NCBI RefSeq assembly: GCF_009720825.1
Contig: NZ_WNKY01000014.1
Span: forward strand, 62,001 to 126,000
Reading direction: 5' to 3'
From: Duganella radicis
GTDB taxonomy: Bacteria > Pseudomonadota > Gammaproteobacteria > Burkholderiales > Burkholderiaceae_D
Length of the DNA stretch: 64,000 bases
This document shows, one piece after another, positions 1 through 8,866 of this stretch. The notes under the pieces are model-generated. The model had not been told where the DNA came from. It saw only the letters and a list, made by a program, of their open reading frames with translations, and searched no databases. Made by a program: the position numbers and the translations under genes. Every line of letters starts with the position of its first letter. Within the stretch, counting starts at the first letter, position 1.

Positions 1-491
1 TCAGTGTGCGCGACGCGCTGACCAAGCTGCACAACCGCCGCCACTTCGACGAGCAGGCCACCACCCTGTTCAGCCACGCGGTGCGCCACAAGCGTCCGCT
101 GGCCGTGGTGATCGGCGATATCGATTACTTCAAGAAGATCAACGACCAGTTCTCGCACGCCACTGGCGACGCGGTGCTGCGCCAGGTCGGCGAGATCCTG
201 CGCAGCCATATGCGTTTGAGCGATCTGGTGGCGCGCTACGGCGGCGAGGAATTCGTGATCGCCTTCCCGGAAACCGAGCTGCCGCAAGCGGCCGCGCTGT
301 GCGACAAGCTGCGCGGGATTATCGAATCCTTCCCATGGCATCAGGTGCATCCGGATTTGAAGGTCACCATGAGCATGGGCGTGTACGCCGACCTGGCGGC
401 AGGCACGGCGGAAGCCATGCTGCAAAAGGCCGACGCGCTGTTGTACCGCGCCAAGGAGACGGGCCGCAACCGCGTCTGCTTCGCCGCCTGA
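1..491 (+). CDS. Diguanylate cyclase, C-terminal GGDEF domain (5' truncated by window)
   Basis: The visible 162 residues are an almost complete GGDEF domain that makes cyclic di-GMP from two GTP. The reading frame is open from base 3, so the true start lies upstream of the window. The domain opens with the usual D-x-L-T-x-L-x-N-R-R signature, has the Mg-binding IGDIDYFKKIND segment, and carries a catalytic GGEEF motif at about bases 240-254. An RLSD tetrapeptide lies five residues before GGEEF, which fits the RxxD inhibitory I-site for product feedback. The input domain that would tell the signal is outside the window. It converges on the EamA gene, with adjacent stops. Confidence 0.93.
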   Translation, partial: SVRDALTKLHNRRHFDEQATTLFSHAVRHKRPLAVVIGDIDYFKKINDQFSHATGDAVLRQVGEILRSHMRLSDLVARYGGEEFVIAFPETELPQAAALCDKLRGIIESFPWHQVHPDLKVTMSMGVYADLAAGTAEAMLQKADALLYRAKETGRNRVCFAA

Positions 492-1406
492 TTATGAACG
501 GCGGTCCAGCCAGCGGCCGCCGAACATGGTGCACATCAGCGCCGCCACAATCAGCGCGATGCCGGCCCACTGCCAGCTGGTGATGGTATCGCCCAGGGCC
601 ACCATGCCCGAGGTAATGCCGACCACCGGCACGCCCAGGCTGAAAGGCGCGACGCGGTTGACGGGGTAGCGTTTCAGCAGCCTTGTCCACATCGCATAGC
701 CGATGATGGTCGACATCCAGCCGACATACGCCACCGCCACCCACGTCGCCAACGGCGCGCCCACCCATTGCCAGCGCGTGGCCGGATCGTCAAACGCCAG
801 CGACAGCAGCACAAACGGCACGATAGGCACGGCGCCGCACCAGACGATAAAGCTGATGACATCGAATTCCGGCGTGTCCTTCTGCGCGCGCCGCACGACG
901 ATGTTCGACACCGCCCACATGGCCGCGCCGGCGAGGCATAGCGCAAAGCCGGCCGGCGTGATGTCGGCGGAATGGACGGCTTGCACGGCGCTCATGCCAA
1001 AGCACAGCAGGCCCACCGCCGCCAGCGCCAAGCCGGCCAGCAAGGCGCGGCTGGTGCGTTCCTTCAGCAGCATATAACCGAAGATGGCGGTGAAGAAGAC
1101 CTGCGTCTGCAAAATGACGGAAGCCAGCGAGGCGGACATGCCCACTTTGAGCGACAGGAACAGCAGGCCGAATTGGCCCACGCCCTGGCTCAAGCCATAG
1201 GCGATGATCCACTTGGCCGGCAGCTTGGGCGGCTTGAAGAACAGGATCAGCGGCAGGATGGCGAACACATAGCGCGCCGCGCCCAGCTGGAACGGCGTCA
1301 GATTGCGCAGGCCAACTTTCATGGCGACGAAGTTGGTGCCCCAGATGATAACGACCACCAGGGCGGAGAGCAGGTCGCGGGTGGTGAAGGATGCGTTGGA
1401 GGTCAT
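492..1406 (-). CDS. EamA/DMT-family inner-membrane transporter
   Basis: This 304-residue protein has the ten-helix pattern and two tandem EamA domains of drug/metabolite exporters. The first repeat starts at the N-terminus with a VVIIWGTNFVAMKVGL segment typical of the family, and the second begins near residue 150 with ALCLAGAAMWAVSNI. Members export amino acids, their derivatives or other small metabolites; the substrate cannot be told from sequence. It reads divergently from nothing close and ends against the cyclase gene. The start at 1406 gives a normal family length. Confidence 0.85.
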   Translation of the reverse strand: MTSNASFTTRDLLSALVVVIIWGTNFVAMKVGLRNLTPFQLGAARYVFAILPLILFFKPPKLPAKWIIAYGLSQGVGQFGLLFLSLKVGMSASLASVILQTQVFFTAIFGYMLLKERTSRALLAGLALAAVGLLCFGMSAVQAVHSADITPAGFALCLAGAAMWAVSNIVVRRAQKDTPEFDVISFIVWCGAVPIVPFVLLSLAFDDPATRWQWVGAPLATWVAVAYVGWMSTIIGYAMWTRLLKRYPVNRVAPFSLGVPVVGITSGMVALGDTITSWQWAGIALIVAALMCTMFGGRWLDRRS

Positions 1407-1415
1407 CCCGCCATG

Positions 1416-3611
1416 TTACGTCACATCGCGCAGGATTGCTTCGCTGTGGACGATGATTTTCACGGCGTCGGCTTGCAGCAGGCGGATGCGGCGCTGAACC
1501 AGCGGCCAGCCGGACCACGGCACCAGCGCAGCGGCAGCGGCGGCGGCATCCTGCGCGGACAGTGTCGATGCCGACATCAGCGCATGCTCGCCGGCCTGTC
1601 CGGCCGCTTCGCGTGCCGCCGCGTTATGCGGGGCCAATGCGTGTGTGAGGATTTCCACCACCTGTTCGTGGCTCTCGGCCAGCATGGCGTTCAGCTGCCC
1701 GGCCGGCAGTTCCTTCGTGTGACGGCGCAGGATGGCGCGCAGGGCCGCCACGTGCGCCATCAGCAGGTAGTTCTGCACCATGAACAGATTGATGTCCTCC
1801 ACCGCGCGCTGCTTGCTGGAAGGCTCGTCGAGCATGCGCGCCAGCGCGGAACTCAGGCCCGCCAATGAATCCATCAGGCGCTTGCGCTCGATGCGATAGG
1901 CGAAATCGTCCTTGCCTTTGCCTTGCAGCAGATCGAAGCTGACCTGCATGTAGCGCAGGTTCACATCCAGCACGCCGCGCACCAGGCGTGGCAGGCTTTG
2001 ATACTCCCAGTTCGCCAGCACGAAGCTGAACGCGGTCGCCACCACCGCGCCGACGACGGTGTCCACCAGCCGTTCCATGATCAGGTTCTCATTGCCCGGC
2101 GCGAGCAGATACATTTGCAGCAGGATCATCACGCTGACCGCCACCGCCGCGTAGCGGTAGCGCAGGTAGACGAAGGTCGGCATGGCCACGGTGGACAGCA
2201 CCAGTGCGCCGAGGATGAAGGCCGGGTAGCTGAGGAACTTGAGTATCAGCGCCGTGATGACGCAGCCGATCACCGTGCCGACAATGCGGTCGCGCCGCCG
2301 CTGCTTGGTCATGCTGAACGACGGCTTGAGGATGATCACGATGGTCAGCACGATCCAGTAGCTGTGCGCGGAATATGGCAGCCACGCGCCGATCAGCAGG
2401 CCGGCCGATATTGCCATCGCCACCCGCAGCGAGAAGCGGAAGATGGGCGAGTCCCAGCGCAGGTGCGAAAGGATCATGCGGAATTCGTACTTCTGCTGCG
2501 ACAGGAAAGGCCCCATGTCGGCGTCGGCCCAGAAAGGTGTGGTGTCGTAGACCTTCTGGCTGGCCTGATGCAGTTCGCCGATCATCTTGATGATGGCGCG
2601 GACCTTGTTGCGCTGCGCGCGCAGCACGGCCAAGGCTTCCTGCTGCGGCTTGCCTTCGCTGATGCGCTGCTGAATGGCTCCCAGTTCGGCTTCGATGGCG
2701 TCCAGCTCCGGCTCGTAGCTGATCTCGGCGTAGGAGGCCTTCTTGCGGGTGACGTCATACGCCACCGATTCGATATCGCGCGCCGCCTTGTAGGCCAGGT
2801 CGTGCAGGGTTTTCAGCACCGGCGAATCCACCAGGTGCACGCGTAGCTGCGCATAGTCGGTATGGGTGGACAGGATCAGCTCATACAGGTCCAGCATGCA
2901 GACGTGGACCTGCACCACGATGGCGTCCTTGGTGTTGTTGTGCGCGCGCAGGATCAGATCGCGCGAGGCCTGCTGGCGGTCGGCCAGCAGGCTTTGATGG
3001 CGGATCAGCTTATTGAATTGTTCGGTGAGGTTGTAGCGCGTGTCGTAGAAGTCGGCCTTGATATCGATATAGGCCGCCAGCTCAAACAACGCCTCGGCCA
3101 GCACCTGCTGCTTGATGCGGTGGCGCAGTATCCATGAGATGCCCATGGCGTAAGCCAGATAGGCCACCGCGCCCAGCGTGAACAAGCCGGTATGGATGAA
3201 GGACTCGCGCGCCGTCATCGAATGTTCCATCGACATGGTCATGATGAACAGCGTGGCCAGTTGCAGCGGCATGGACTTGCGGCCGTAGACCACCATCATG
3301 CAGGCGCCAAAGCTGATCACCACCAGCATGGTCATGAGCAGCCAGTGATACGGCGCGCACAGGCTGATGAGCAGGGTGACGGCGCCGCACAGCAGCACCG
3401 AAGCGCTCATTTCGTTGAACTTGTGGCGCAGAGGGCTGGGCATGTCCATCAGCGCCGTGCAGAGCGCGCCGATGCACACCGTCATGGCGATCGCCATGTC
3501 GGCAAATTGCAGGGTGATCAGCGTGACGCCTACCAGCCCGGCGGCGAAACGCAAGCCAAGATAAAAGTAATGGCTATAGAAGAAGGTGCGCAGGTTGAGT
3601 GCGTAGTGCAT
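1416..3611 (-). CDS. FUSC-family membrane protein (YccS/AaeB-like)
   Basis: This is a protein of about 730 residues with two clusters of hydrophobic helices, each followed by a cytoplasmic region. That is the layout of the FUSC family, which includes YccS and the aromatic-acid efflux protein AaeB. The second block, around residues 390-530, holds the conserved run HSYWIVLTIVIILKPSFSMT and the following arginine-rich turn RRRDRIVGT that mark the family. I chose ATG 3611, giving MHYALNLRTFF; an ATG at 3638 in the same frame would add nine residues. It lies 9 bases from the EamA start on the same strand, so the two may be co-transcribed. Substrate is unknown. Confidence 0.85.
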   Translation of the reverse strand: MHYALNLRTFFYSHYFYLGLRFAAGLVGVTLITLQFADMAIAMTVCIGALCTALMDMPSPLRHKFNEMSASVLLCGAVTLLISLCAPYHWLLMTMLVVISFGACMMVVYGRKSMPLQLATLFIMTMSMEHSMTARESFIHTGLFTLGAVAYLAYAMGISWILRHRIKQQVLAEALFELAAYIDIKADFYDTRYNLTEQFNKLIRHQSLLADRQQASRDLILRAHNNTKDAIVVQVHVCMLDLYELILSTHTDYAQLRVHLVDSPVLKTLHDLAYKAARDIESVAYDVTRKKASYAEISYEPELDAIEAELGAIQQRISEGKPQQEALAVLRAQRNKVRAIIKMIGELHQASQKVYDTTPFWADADMGPFLSQQKYEFRMILSHLRWDSPIFRFSLRVAMAISAGLLIGAWLPYSAHSYWIVLTIVIILKPSFSMTKQRRRDRIVGTVIGCVITALILKFLSYPAFILGALVLSTVAMPTFVYLRYRYAAVAVSVMILLQMYLLAPGNENLIMERLVDTVVGAVVATAFSFVLANWEYQSLPRLVRGVLDVNLRYMQVSFDLLQGKGKDDFAYRIERKRLMDSLAGLSSALARMLDEPSSKQRAVEDINLFMVQNYLLMAHVAALRAILRRHTKELPAGQLNAMLAESHEQVVEILTHALAPHNAAAREAAGQAGEHALMSASTLSAQDAAAAAAALVPWSGWPLVQRRIRLLQADAVKIIVHSEAILRDVT

Positions 3612-3692
3612 GGCTATGGCCTTGTGGGCAGCTTGCATGCGCAGCGCGGGATCGCCGCGGTGCGCATGATGTGTAACGCAGTTTTTAGATTT

Positions 3693-5381
3693 TTAGAAGA
3701 CCGACAGCACCGGGTAGCGGCGCCATTCAGGTTCTGCGTGGCGCTTGCCGTTGGCGAAGATGAAGCCCAGCACCGCATCCTGATTCGACAGCAGCGCCGG
3801 ATTGGCGGCCTTCCATGCTTCGAAACTGGCTTTCAGTTCAGGCTCGGTTTGCAGCATTTCCAGCGCCAGGTCTTCGAACACGTAGTCGGAGTAGTTTTCT
3901 TTTTTCTCCAGTACGCTGTTGAAGAAGCCCCAGCGGAAGAAGGAGTCGTGGCCTTGCGGTTCGAGCGTTTCGACGGCATAGCGGGCGTTGGCCTGCTTGA
4001 GCGGGACGAAGTAGTCGCCCGGCTGCACGGTGAAGCGGCCGGTGCGCGCCTCCAGCCGCACCTCGTCGTGGTACATATGGCCTTCGTAGGCGGTCGGGCG
4101 CGAGGTGACGGAGACGATGTGGTAGTACTGCGCTTCCACCGTCGATGTCTCGTCGAAGCGGGCCATGTCGACCCCGTTCCATTGCAGGCGCTCGATGGCT
4201 TCGCGCCAGGCTTGCGGCACGATGTAGCCTTTCGGTGCGCGCACGGTGGCGGCGGGCACGAAGCTGTTGTAGTAGGCGATGTCCTTTTCCCACGGCTTGC
4301 TGCGGTCGTAGGACAGGCGCTGGTAGTCGCCCAGCAGCGACGGGCTGCGCTTGGCCTCATAGCCCTTGAAGCGGAAGGTCGACGGATTGTTTTCGTCCAT
4401 CTTCCATGCCACGGTCCACTCGCTGGCATTGGCGGCCTGCTCGCGCGCTTCGGTGCGCAGCTGCCTGATTTGTTCGCCGTGCGAGACGGTGAAGGCCATG
4501 GTCACATCCAGCAAGGCGCGCATCGAGTCGTAGCGGTCCTTGAAAGGCTTGAGCATGTGCGTCTCCGGCATGAAGCCGATCACGTGGTGCAGGGCGGCGA
4601 AACCGGTCGAGAAGCGCGGCACTTCCAGGAATTCGGCGATGCCGTCGTCCGGCGTGTCTTTGACCGGATTGACGTACGGGCAGGTCGGCCAGCCCTTGGC
4701 TTCCATCGCCTGATAGATGTGCGGCAGCATGGTCTCGCGCAGGAAGGGACCGAGGCCGTAGCCCAGCTTGTCCGCCTGCGTATGGATCAGGGTCATGGTG
4801 TACGGATAGTCGGCGCCGTTGGAGGTGTGAGTATCGACCATCACGTCCGGGTCCCAGCTGGTCAGCAGCTGGTTGAAGATGCGGGCATTGAGCGTGTCGC
4901 ACTTGACGAAGTCGCGGTTCAGGTCGAGGTGGCGGCTGTTGCCGCGGAAGCCGAATTGCTCCGGACCGTCCTGGTTCACGCGCGAGGTGTTGGCGCGGTT
5001 CAGGGCGCCGTCGACGTTGTACAGCGGGACGAACAGCAGCACGGTCTTGCCCAGCGCCGCCAGTTTGGCCGGATCGAAGCACAGGTCGCGCACGATGGCC
5101 ATGCAGGCATCCACGCCTTCCGGCTCGCCGGGGTGGATGCCGTTGTTGTTGAAGAAGACGGTGCGGCCTTCGGCCTTGATCTGGCTGCGGTCGTGCACGC
5201 CGTCGGCGCTGACCACGCCGGCATGCACCGGGATGCCGCCGTCGGACACGCCGATCTGTTCAAATCGCAGCACTTGCGGGAAGCGCTGCGCCAGTTCTTG
5301 GTAAAAGGCGATGCATTCGCTCCACGTGGTGGTCTGGTTTTGATTGCCTTTTTCGTAAGGCGTCGGCATGTCTGGGTGCAT
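3693..5381 (-). CDS. M14-family zinc metallocarboxypeptidase
   Basis: The product of about 562 residues is an M14 carboxypeptidase. With the start at 5381, the zinc ligands are H83 and E86 in GIHPGEPEGVDA and H185 in DTHTSNGAD. The basic segment HLDLNRDF (about 151-158) provides the substrate-binding Arg. The remaining 370 residues form a family-specific C-terminal extension without repeats that I can name. No signal peptide is visible from this start, so the protein is probably cytoplasmic. The reading frame stays open upstream to 5579 but the residues there are low-complexity and uncharacteristic. ATG 5369 is an alternative start and neither has a strong ribosome binding site. Confidence 0.87.
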   Translation of the reverse strand: MHPDMPTPYEKGNQNQTTTWSECIAFYQELAQRFPQVLRFEQIGVSDGGIPVHAGVVSADGVHDRSQIKAEGRTVFFNNNGIHPGEPEGVDACMAIVRDLCFDPAKLAALGKTVLLFVPLYNVDGALNRANTSRVNQDGPEQFGFRGNSRHLDLNRDFVKCDTLNARIFNQLLTSWDPDVMVDTHTSNGADYPYTMTLIHTQADKLGYGLGPFLRETMLPHIYQAMEAKGWPTCPYVNPVKDTPDDGIAEFLEVPRFSTGFAALHHVIGFMPETHMLKPFKDRYDSMRALLDVTMAFTVSHGEQIRQLRTEAREQAANASEWTVAWKMDENNPSTFRFKGYEAKRSPSLLGDYQRLSYDRSKPWEKDIAYYNSFVPAATVRAPKGYIVPQAWREAIERLQWNGVDMARFDETSTVEAQYYHIVSVTSRPTAYEGHMYHDEVRLEARTGRFTVQPGDYFVPLKQANARYAVETLEPQGHDSFFRWGFFNSVLEKKENYSDYVFEDLALEMLQTEPELKASFEAWKAANPALLSNQDAVLGFIFANGKRHAEPEWRRYPVLSVF

Positions 5382-5565
5382 GGTCGTCTGGATCTCAGAG
5401 AGTGTATTGGGGGAAGGCGGACTGGATAAGCCCGCTGTCGAGGGCGAGATTGTATCATCGTGCCCGTTTTTTGAGCGCCCGCAGCCCGAGCGTTGCGTTG
5501 CTTCAAGGTAAGTTTGGACGGCGGATGTTTTACTGGCGATGACATTCATCTGCCGGGAGAACAGC

Positions 5566-6327
5566 ATGCGGGCGATCATTGTGGTGGTGTTGCTGGCGCT
5601 GGTGTGCCGCTGGGGCGTGGCGCAGATCGGGCCGCGTTATGTGATCGAGCTGCGCGGCCAGGGCGGCGGCACGGTGGGCATGGCGCAAGGGCGCGTGCAG
5701 CTGGCGGGCAAGGGCATGGCGCTGATACGCTTCCAGGGCCTGAGCATGCTGGCGGTGGACGCGGATAGCGAGGCGTACAGCGCGGAGGCGGTGCGCGACT
5801 GGCCGTCGGCCGATGTGTTGCTGGTGCTGCCGGCTGCCGCCGGCCATTACGACGGGCCGGCGCCGCTACGGGGGCTGCGCGCCGGCATGCCGGTGATCGT
5901 GACGGAGGCGGCGGGAGTGGAGGCGCCGGCAATCTCCGCACGACAGGCGCGTGCCGCACATGCGCATGCCGCCGCTGCTGCTGCGGAAGGGCCGCGCCTG
6001 TATCCCATGCAGGTCTGGAATACACTCGATCTGCGCAAGCAAAACACCCGCCTGCGGGTGACGGCGATGGCGGGGGCGCCCGGCACGCAAGGCGTGGCCG
6101 GCTTCATGCTGGAGGTGGGGAACAGTCGCTCGTCCTATCGCGTCTACCTTAGTTGCGAAGAGGTGCCGGCGGCCACGCTGGCACAGCGCCTGCCCGGTGC
6201 GGATCTGGCCTTGCTGCCTTCGCGCGAGGTGCCGCGCCTGCTGGCGCTGAATCGCGGTGCACCGGCAGCCGGCGAGCCGGCCACGCTCACCACGGCCGGC
6301 TATGCCTTCACGGCGATCAAACGCTGA
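5566..6327 (+). CDS. Exported protein resembling a metallo-beta-lactamase fold without its metal ligands
   Basis: The 253-residue protein starts at ATG 5566, six bases after GGGAGA, and has an N-terminal hydrophobic signal or anchor (residues 3-20). Its layout recalls UlaG/RomA-type metallo-beta-lactamase fold proteins: a strand with IRFQGLSMLAVDADS (about 54-68), then VLLVLPAAAGHYDG (84-97) at the place of the SHxHxDH loop, then GMPVIV, and GFMLEV before YRVYLSCEE (about 180-199) where active enzymes have the Gly-Asp metal site. Only the second His and the Asp of HxHxDH remain (H94, D96). If the homology is right, it is a non-catalytic relative. The assignment rests on pattern, not on alignment, and the function is unknown. 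Confidence 0.6.
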   Translation: MRAIIVVVLLALVCRWGVAQIGPRYVIELRGQGGGTVGMAQGRVQLAGKGMALIRFQGLSMLAVDADSEAYSAEAVRDWPSADVLLVLPAAAGHYDGPAPLRGLRAGMPVIVTEAAGVEAPAISARQARAAHAHAAAAAAEGPRLYPMQVWNTLDLRKQNTRLRVTAMAGAPGTQGVAGFMLEVGNSRSSYRVYLSCEEVPAATLAQRLPGADLALLPSREVPRLLALNRGAPAAGEPATLTTAGYAFTAIKR

Positions 6328-6894
6328 TCACTTCTTGCCGTTGGTCTCTACCCACTGCGCGTAGGTATCGATGAATTTTTTCAGGAACTGTTTGGTGCTG
6401 TCGTTGTTGATCTTGCCGTCCGGGCCGAGCAGATTGGCGGCGCCGCCGATATAGGCTTCCGGCTGTTGCAGCAGCGGCATGTCGAGGAACACCATCGACT
6501 GGCGCAAGTGGTGGTTGGCGCCAAAGCCGCCGGTGGCGCCGGGCGATACGCTGACGATGGCGGTTGGCTTGCCGCTCCACACGCTGCTGCCGTAAGGGCG
6601 CGAACCGACGTCGATGGCGTTCTTGAGCGCGGCGGGCACCGAGCGGTTGTACTCGGGCGTAAAGAACAGCACGCCGTCCACCTCCTTGATGCGCTGGCGG
6701 AAATGCGTCCACGCCTGCGGCGCCACCGCGCCGTTCTCTTCCAGATCCTGGTTATACATCGCCAGCTCGCCGATCTCGACGATTTCAAACTCCAGCGATG
6801 GCGGCGCCAGCGCAATGACTTCGTGAGCGAATTTCCGGTTGAGCGAATCCTTGCGCAAGCTGCCGATCACAACAGCGATTTTCTTCGCGGGCAT
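6328..6894 (-). CDS. NADPH-dependent FMN reductase (flavodoxin-like fold)
   Basis: The 188-residue protein begins at ATG 6894, four bases after a good AAGGAGA ribosome binding site; the open frame further upstream has no family similarity. It shows the flavin phosphate loop GSLRKDSLNRKF near the N-terminus and the family motif FTPEYNRSVPAALKNAID in the middle, as in SsuE, ChrR and azoreductase-type quinone reductases. The length matches ChrR/YieF. It would use NAD(P)H to reduce FMN, quinones or similar acceptors in the cytoplasm. Its stop abuts the stop of the exported protein on the other strand. Confidence 0.92.
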   Translation of the reverse strand: MPAKKIAVVIGSLRKDSLNRKFAHEVIALAPPSLEFEIVEIGELAMYNQDLEENGAVAPQAWTHFRQRIKEVDGVLFFTPEYNRSVPAALKNAIDVGSRPYGSSVWSGKPTAIVSVSPGATGGFGANHHLRQSMVFLDMPLLQQPEAYIGGAANLLGPDGKINNDSTKQFLKKFIDTYAQWVETNGKK

Positions 6895-6925
6895 GACATC
6901 TCCTTCGGGCTGGTTGAGGGAATTG

Positions 6926-7096
6926 CTAATGTACCCGATTCTTCTTGCGTGGGGGATTCGGCAGAACTTTTGCTTGAACAGCGCTGGGGGGATTGAGCTC
7001 GACACGAATCTTCTTGATTTGCATCTCGCCCCTACGCGCCGCCTCTATCGCCGCGAACCCTTCCATCAGTTCATTGAAGAGATTTCGCTTCTTCAT
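6926..7096 (-). pseudogene. Remnant of NadS-like HTH antitoxin
   Basis: An ATG at 7096, preceded by AGGAGA, opens a 56-codon frame. Its first 35 residues (MKKRNLFNELMEGFAAIEAA and on) match the N-terminus of NadS/HigA-type antitoxins that pair with RelE-like toxins. The helix-turn-helix half that should follow is missing; the frame continues into unrelated proline- and lysine-rich sequence and stops at 6926, 31 bases before the FMN reductase start. The start codon lies 12 bases beyond the stop of the toxin fragment, the normal gene order toxin then antitoxin. I read it as a truncated, probably non-functional antitoxin. Confidence 0.65.
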
Positions 7097-7108
7097 TATT
7101 AGCGTCTC

Positions 7109-7273
7109 CTATTGCGGGAGTTTAAGCTTACGCAAACCGCCGCTACCGGGAATGACGGTGCCGGCAGTGGGATTGCTCATCATCTCGATGTGTAATACCC
7201 GGTACTCATCATCGTTGAGGTAGCGCTCACGGTGTCGGGCAAATGAAGGTAGCTCCCAAAAGACTGCGTGCAT
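7109..7273 (-). pseudogene. Truncated RelE/HigB-family toxin
   Basis: From ATG 7273 a 54-codon frame reads MHAVFWELPSFARHRERYLN, then DDEYR, then a conserved VIPGSGGLRKLK near the end. This is the first half of the RelE/ParE-type toxins whose full length is about 105-115 residues; the second half normally starts at GGLRK(V/L)R and holds the basic catalytic residues. Here a stop follows three codons later, and the antitoxin start comes straight after. An internal deletion that removed the C-terminal half of the toxin explains the layout. It is therefore very unlikely to be an active RNase. Confidence 0.7.
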
Positions 7274-7388
7274 TGGAGTATGCCCCTGTTGACGATTGCT
7301 TGCAATTGGATTTGTTTCATCCAATCGTAGTAAGGGATCGCCAGGGGCAAGTGCGGCTGCGTCAATAGTAGGTAAGAAAATAAAGATA

Positions 7389-7414
7389 GCAGCTCAGACT
7401 TGATCTGAGGCTGC
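7389..7414 (+). other. Hairpin upstream of the IS110 transposase (possible bridge RNA part)
   Basis: The stem is GCAG-CTCAGA / TCTGAG-(G)-CTGC with a five-base loop and a single bulged G. It lies 39 bases upstream of the transposase start, in the non-coding left part of an IS110-type element. In IS110 elements such as IS621 this region encodes the bridge RNA. Only the hairpin is seen; the assignment is inference. Confidence 0.3.
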
Positions 7415-7452
7415 CGCAGCTCGCGCAAGCCTGCATACGAGGAGGGAAAGCC

Positions 7453-8278
7453 ATGGACAAGGAAGCTACTGCCATTGGGATAGATGTCGGCAAACATAAG
7501 CTGGATGTTGCGCTGATCATCGAAGGAAAAGTACGCAGCAAGTCGGTGGCAAATTCATCTGCCGGCTACCAGGAACTGACGGCCTGGCTGACCAGGCAAA
7601 ACGTCGAGCTGGACACCTGCCTGGTCTGCATGGAGTCAACGGGAGTGTATAGCGAGCCTGTTGCGCTCGGTTTGCAGGCGCTAGGTCTGACGGTGAGCCT
7701 TGTTAATCCTGCTCGCATCAAAGGATATGGACAGAGCGAGCTGGTGCGCAACAAGAATGACGGAATCGATGCAGCCTTAATCGCCAGGTATTGCGCGAAG
7801 ATGCATCCGCAGCCCTGGAAAGCGCCAACACCAGAGCAGCGACGATTAAGGGCTTGGTGTGATCGTTTAAAGGCATTGAAGGACATGCGCCTACAAGAGG
7901 AAAACCGAGAAGAGGCTTGTACCGTCGCCGCGAATCCTGAATTGGTAGAACATCTCAGGCAGCATGTGGAATGGCTGAAGGTTCAAATCAAGCGTGAGCC
8001 CACGCCAGCGCACCTCAGGTACATCTATTCGCGGTCGTACGTCGATGTGTCGAACGGGGAACCGAGCAACTCGAAGCGCACTCTATATGCCGGCAGTCGT
8101 CGCCAGTCGCCACAACCCTGTGCTCAAGAACTTTGCAGAGCGTCTTCATGCTAACGGCTTGCCAAAGAAGGCAGTGATTGGGGCGGTCATGCGCAAACTG
8201 GTGCACTTGATGTTTGCCGTGGTTCGATCTGGTATCGCGTTCCAGCCTGATTATCCGCGAAGCCGTCAGATGAGCTAA
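7453..8278 (+). pseudogene. IS110-family transposase, internally deleted and frameshifted
   Basis: The first 180 codons from ATG 7453 (after GAGGAGGGAAAG) encode the DEDD RuvC-like domain: GIDVGKHKLDVAL, MESTGVYS and NKNDGIDAALIARYC carry the acidic residues. Homology leaves this frame near base 7990. It resumes in the +2 frame with SPRQRTSGTSIRG, which holds the serine of the C-terminal Tnp domain, and goes on through LYMPAVVASRHNPVLKNF to the stop at 8276-8278. The stretch between, roughly 80-90 residues in intact relatives, is gone. The two halves are in different frames, so no full recombinase is made. The original element was IS110-like, with non-coding sequence upstream of the gene. Confidence 0.85.
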
Positions 8279-8334
8279 ACTCACCGGCGACTGACGGCCA
8301 CAAGCAGACGGTCAACTGACCGATATTGGAACTG

Positions 8335-8547
8335 TTACCTAAGTCGTTTTACTTGAACTGGCGTCGCGACACCTGCGACAATCATTTGGTACCCGAAGTT
8401 GTAGGCTTGTATCGCGACGTCTGGCGAGTGAACGTAACGGTTGTGGTAAGAGGCGTCTATCTGTTGCCAAACTTGACCGTTCGCTAGCTTCACAACTGTG
8501 CTACCGGTCCACCCCTTGAAAGTTCCTAGAATTTTTGTTCTGATCAT
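8335..8547 (-). CDS. Small conserved protein of unknown function (FKGW/VWQQ type)
   Basis: This 70-residue protein reads GTFKGWTGSTVVKLANGQVW near its start and ends with GYQMIVAGVATPVQVKRL. The pattern F-x-G-W-x-G-x-T-V-x-K-L-x-N-G-Q-V-W-Q-Q, then a Tyr-rich middle and a V-x-V-K-R-L end, is one I recognise from many small uncharacterised proteobacterial proteins. It is all-beta by appearance, with no signal peptide or membrane segment. It stands alone between the IS110 remnant and the RYD-repeat gene, on the opposite strand to both. No function can be proposed. Confidence 0.6.
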   Translation of the reverse strand: MIRTKILGTFKGWTGSTVVKLANGQVWQQIDASYHNRYVHSPDVAIQAYNFGYQMIVAGVATPVQVKRLR

Positions 8548-8866
8548 TGGGGTTCCAATAGAGAGGACCTACCCAGGCGATATACAGTGAATGGCAAGCC
8601 CAGATGATCATCCTACGCTAGATTTGGTGGCGATGATGTTCTGTAGTTCTCAACTGCAATCGGCCCAGAGTCGACCTCTGAGTTGGCAGTTACTGTCTTG
8701 CGTTTCAAGTACAAACTAGACTTGTCGCACGCGTTGCGCAAAAAAAGAAATTCCGCGTTAGCCGGAAGGGGTATAGTCTGGAATGCGGGGATGGTTCCTC
8801 ATAACAGCCCACAGTCACAGGTCATAAGTTACCTGCTTACGTTTATTACTCAGTCAAGAGGTCCTT
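8548..8866. other. Intergenic region of the island, no gene seen
   Basis: These 319 bases separate divergent genes and should hold both promoters. One open frame of 67 codons (from 8683) crosses into the next gene but has no ribosome binding site and no protein-like composition. I see no clear insertion sequence ends, tRNA or long repeat here. Confidence 0.5.

Noticed and set aside
3192..5429. A 745-codon plus-strand frame over the FUSC and M14 genes.
   Set aside because: It runs across two real minus-strand genes and the gap between them, so it cannot be a gene of its own.
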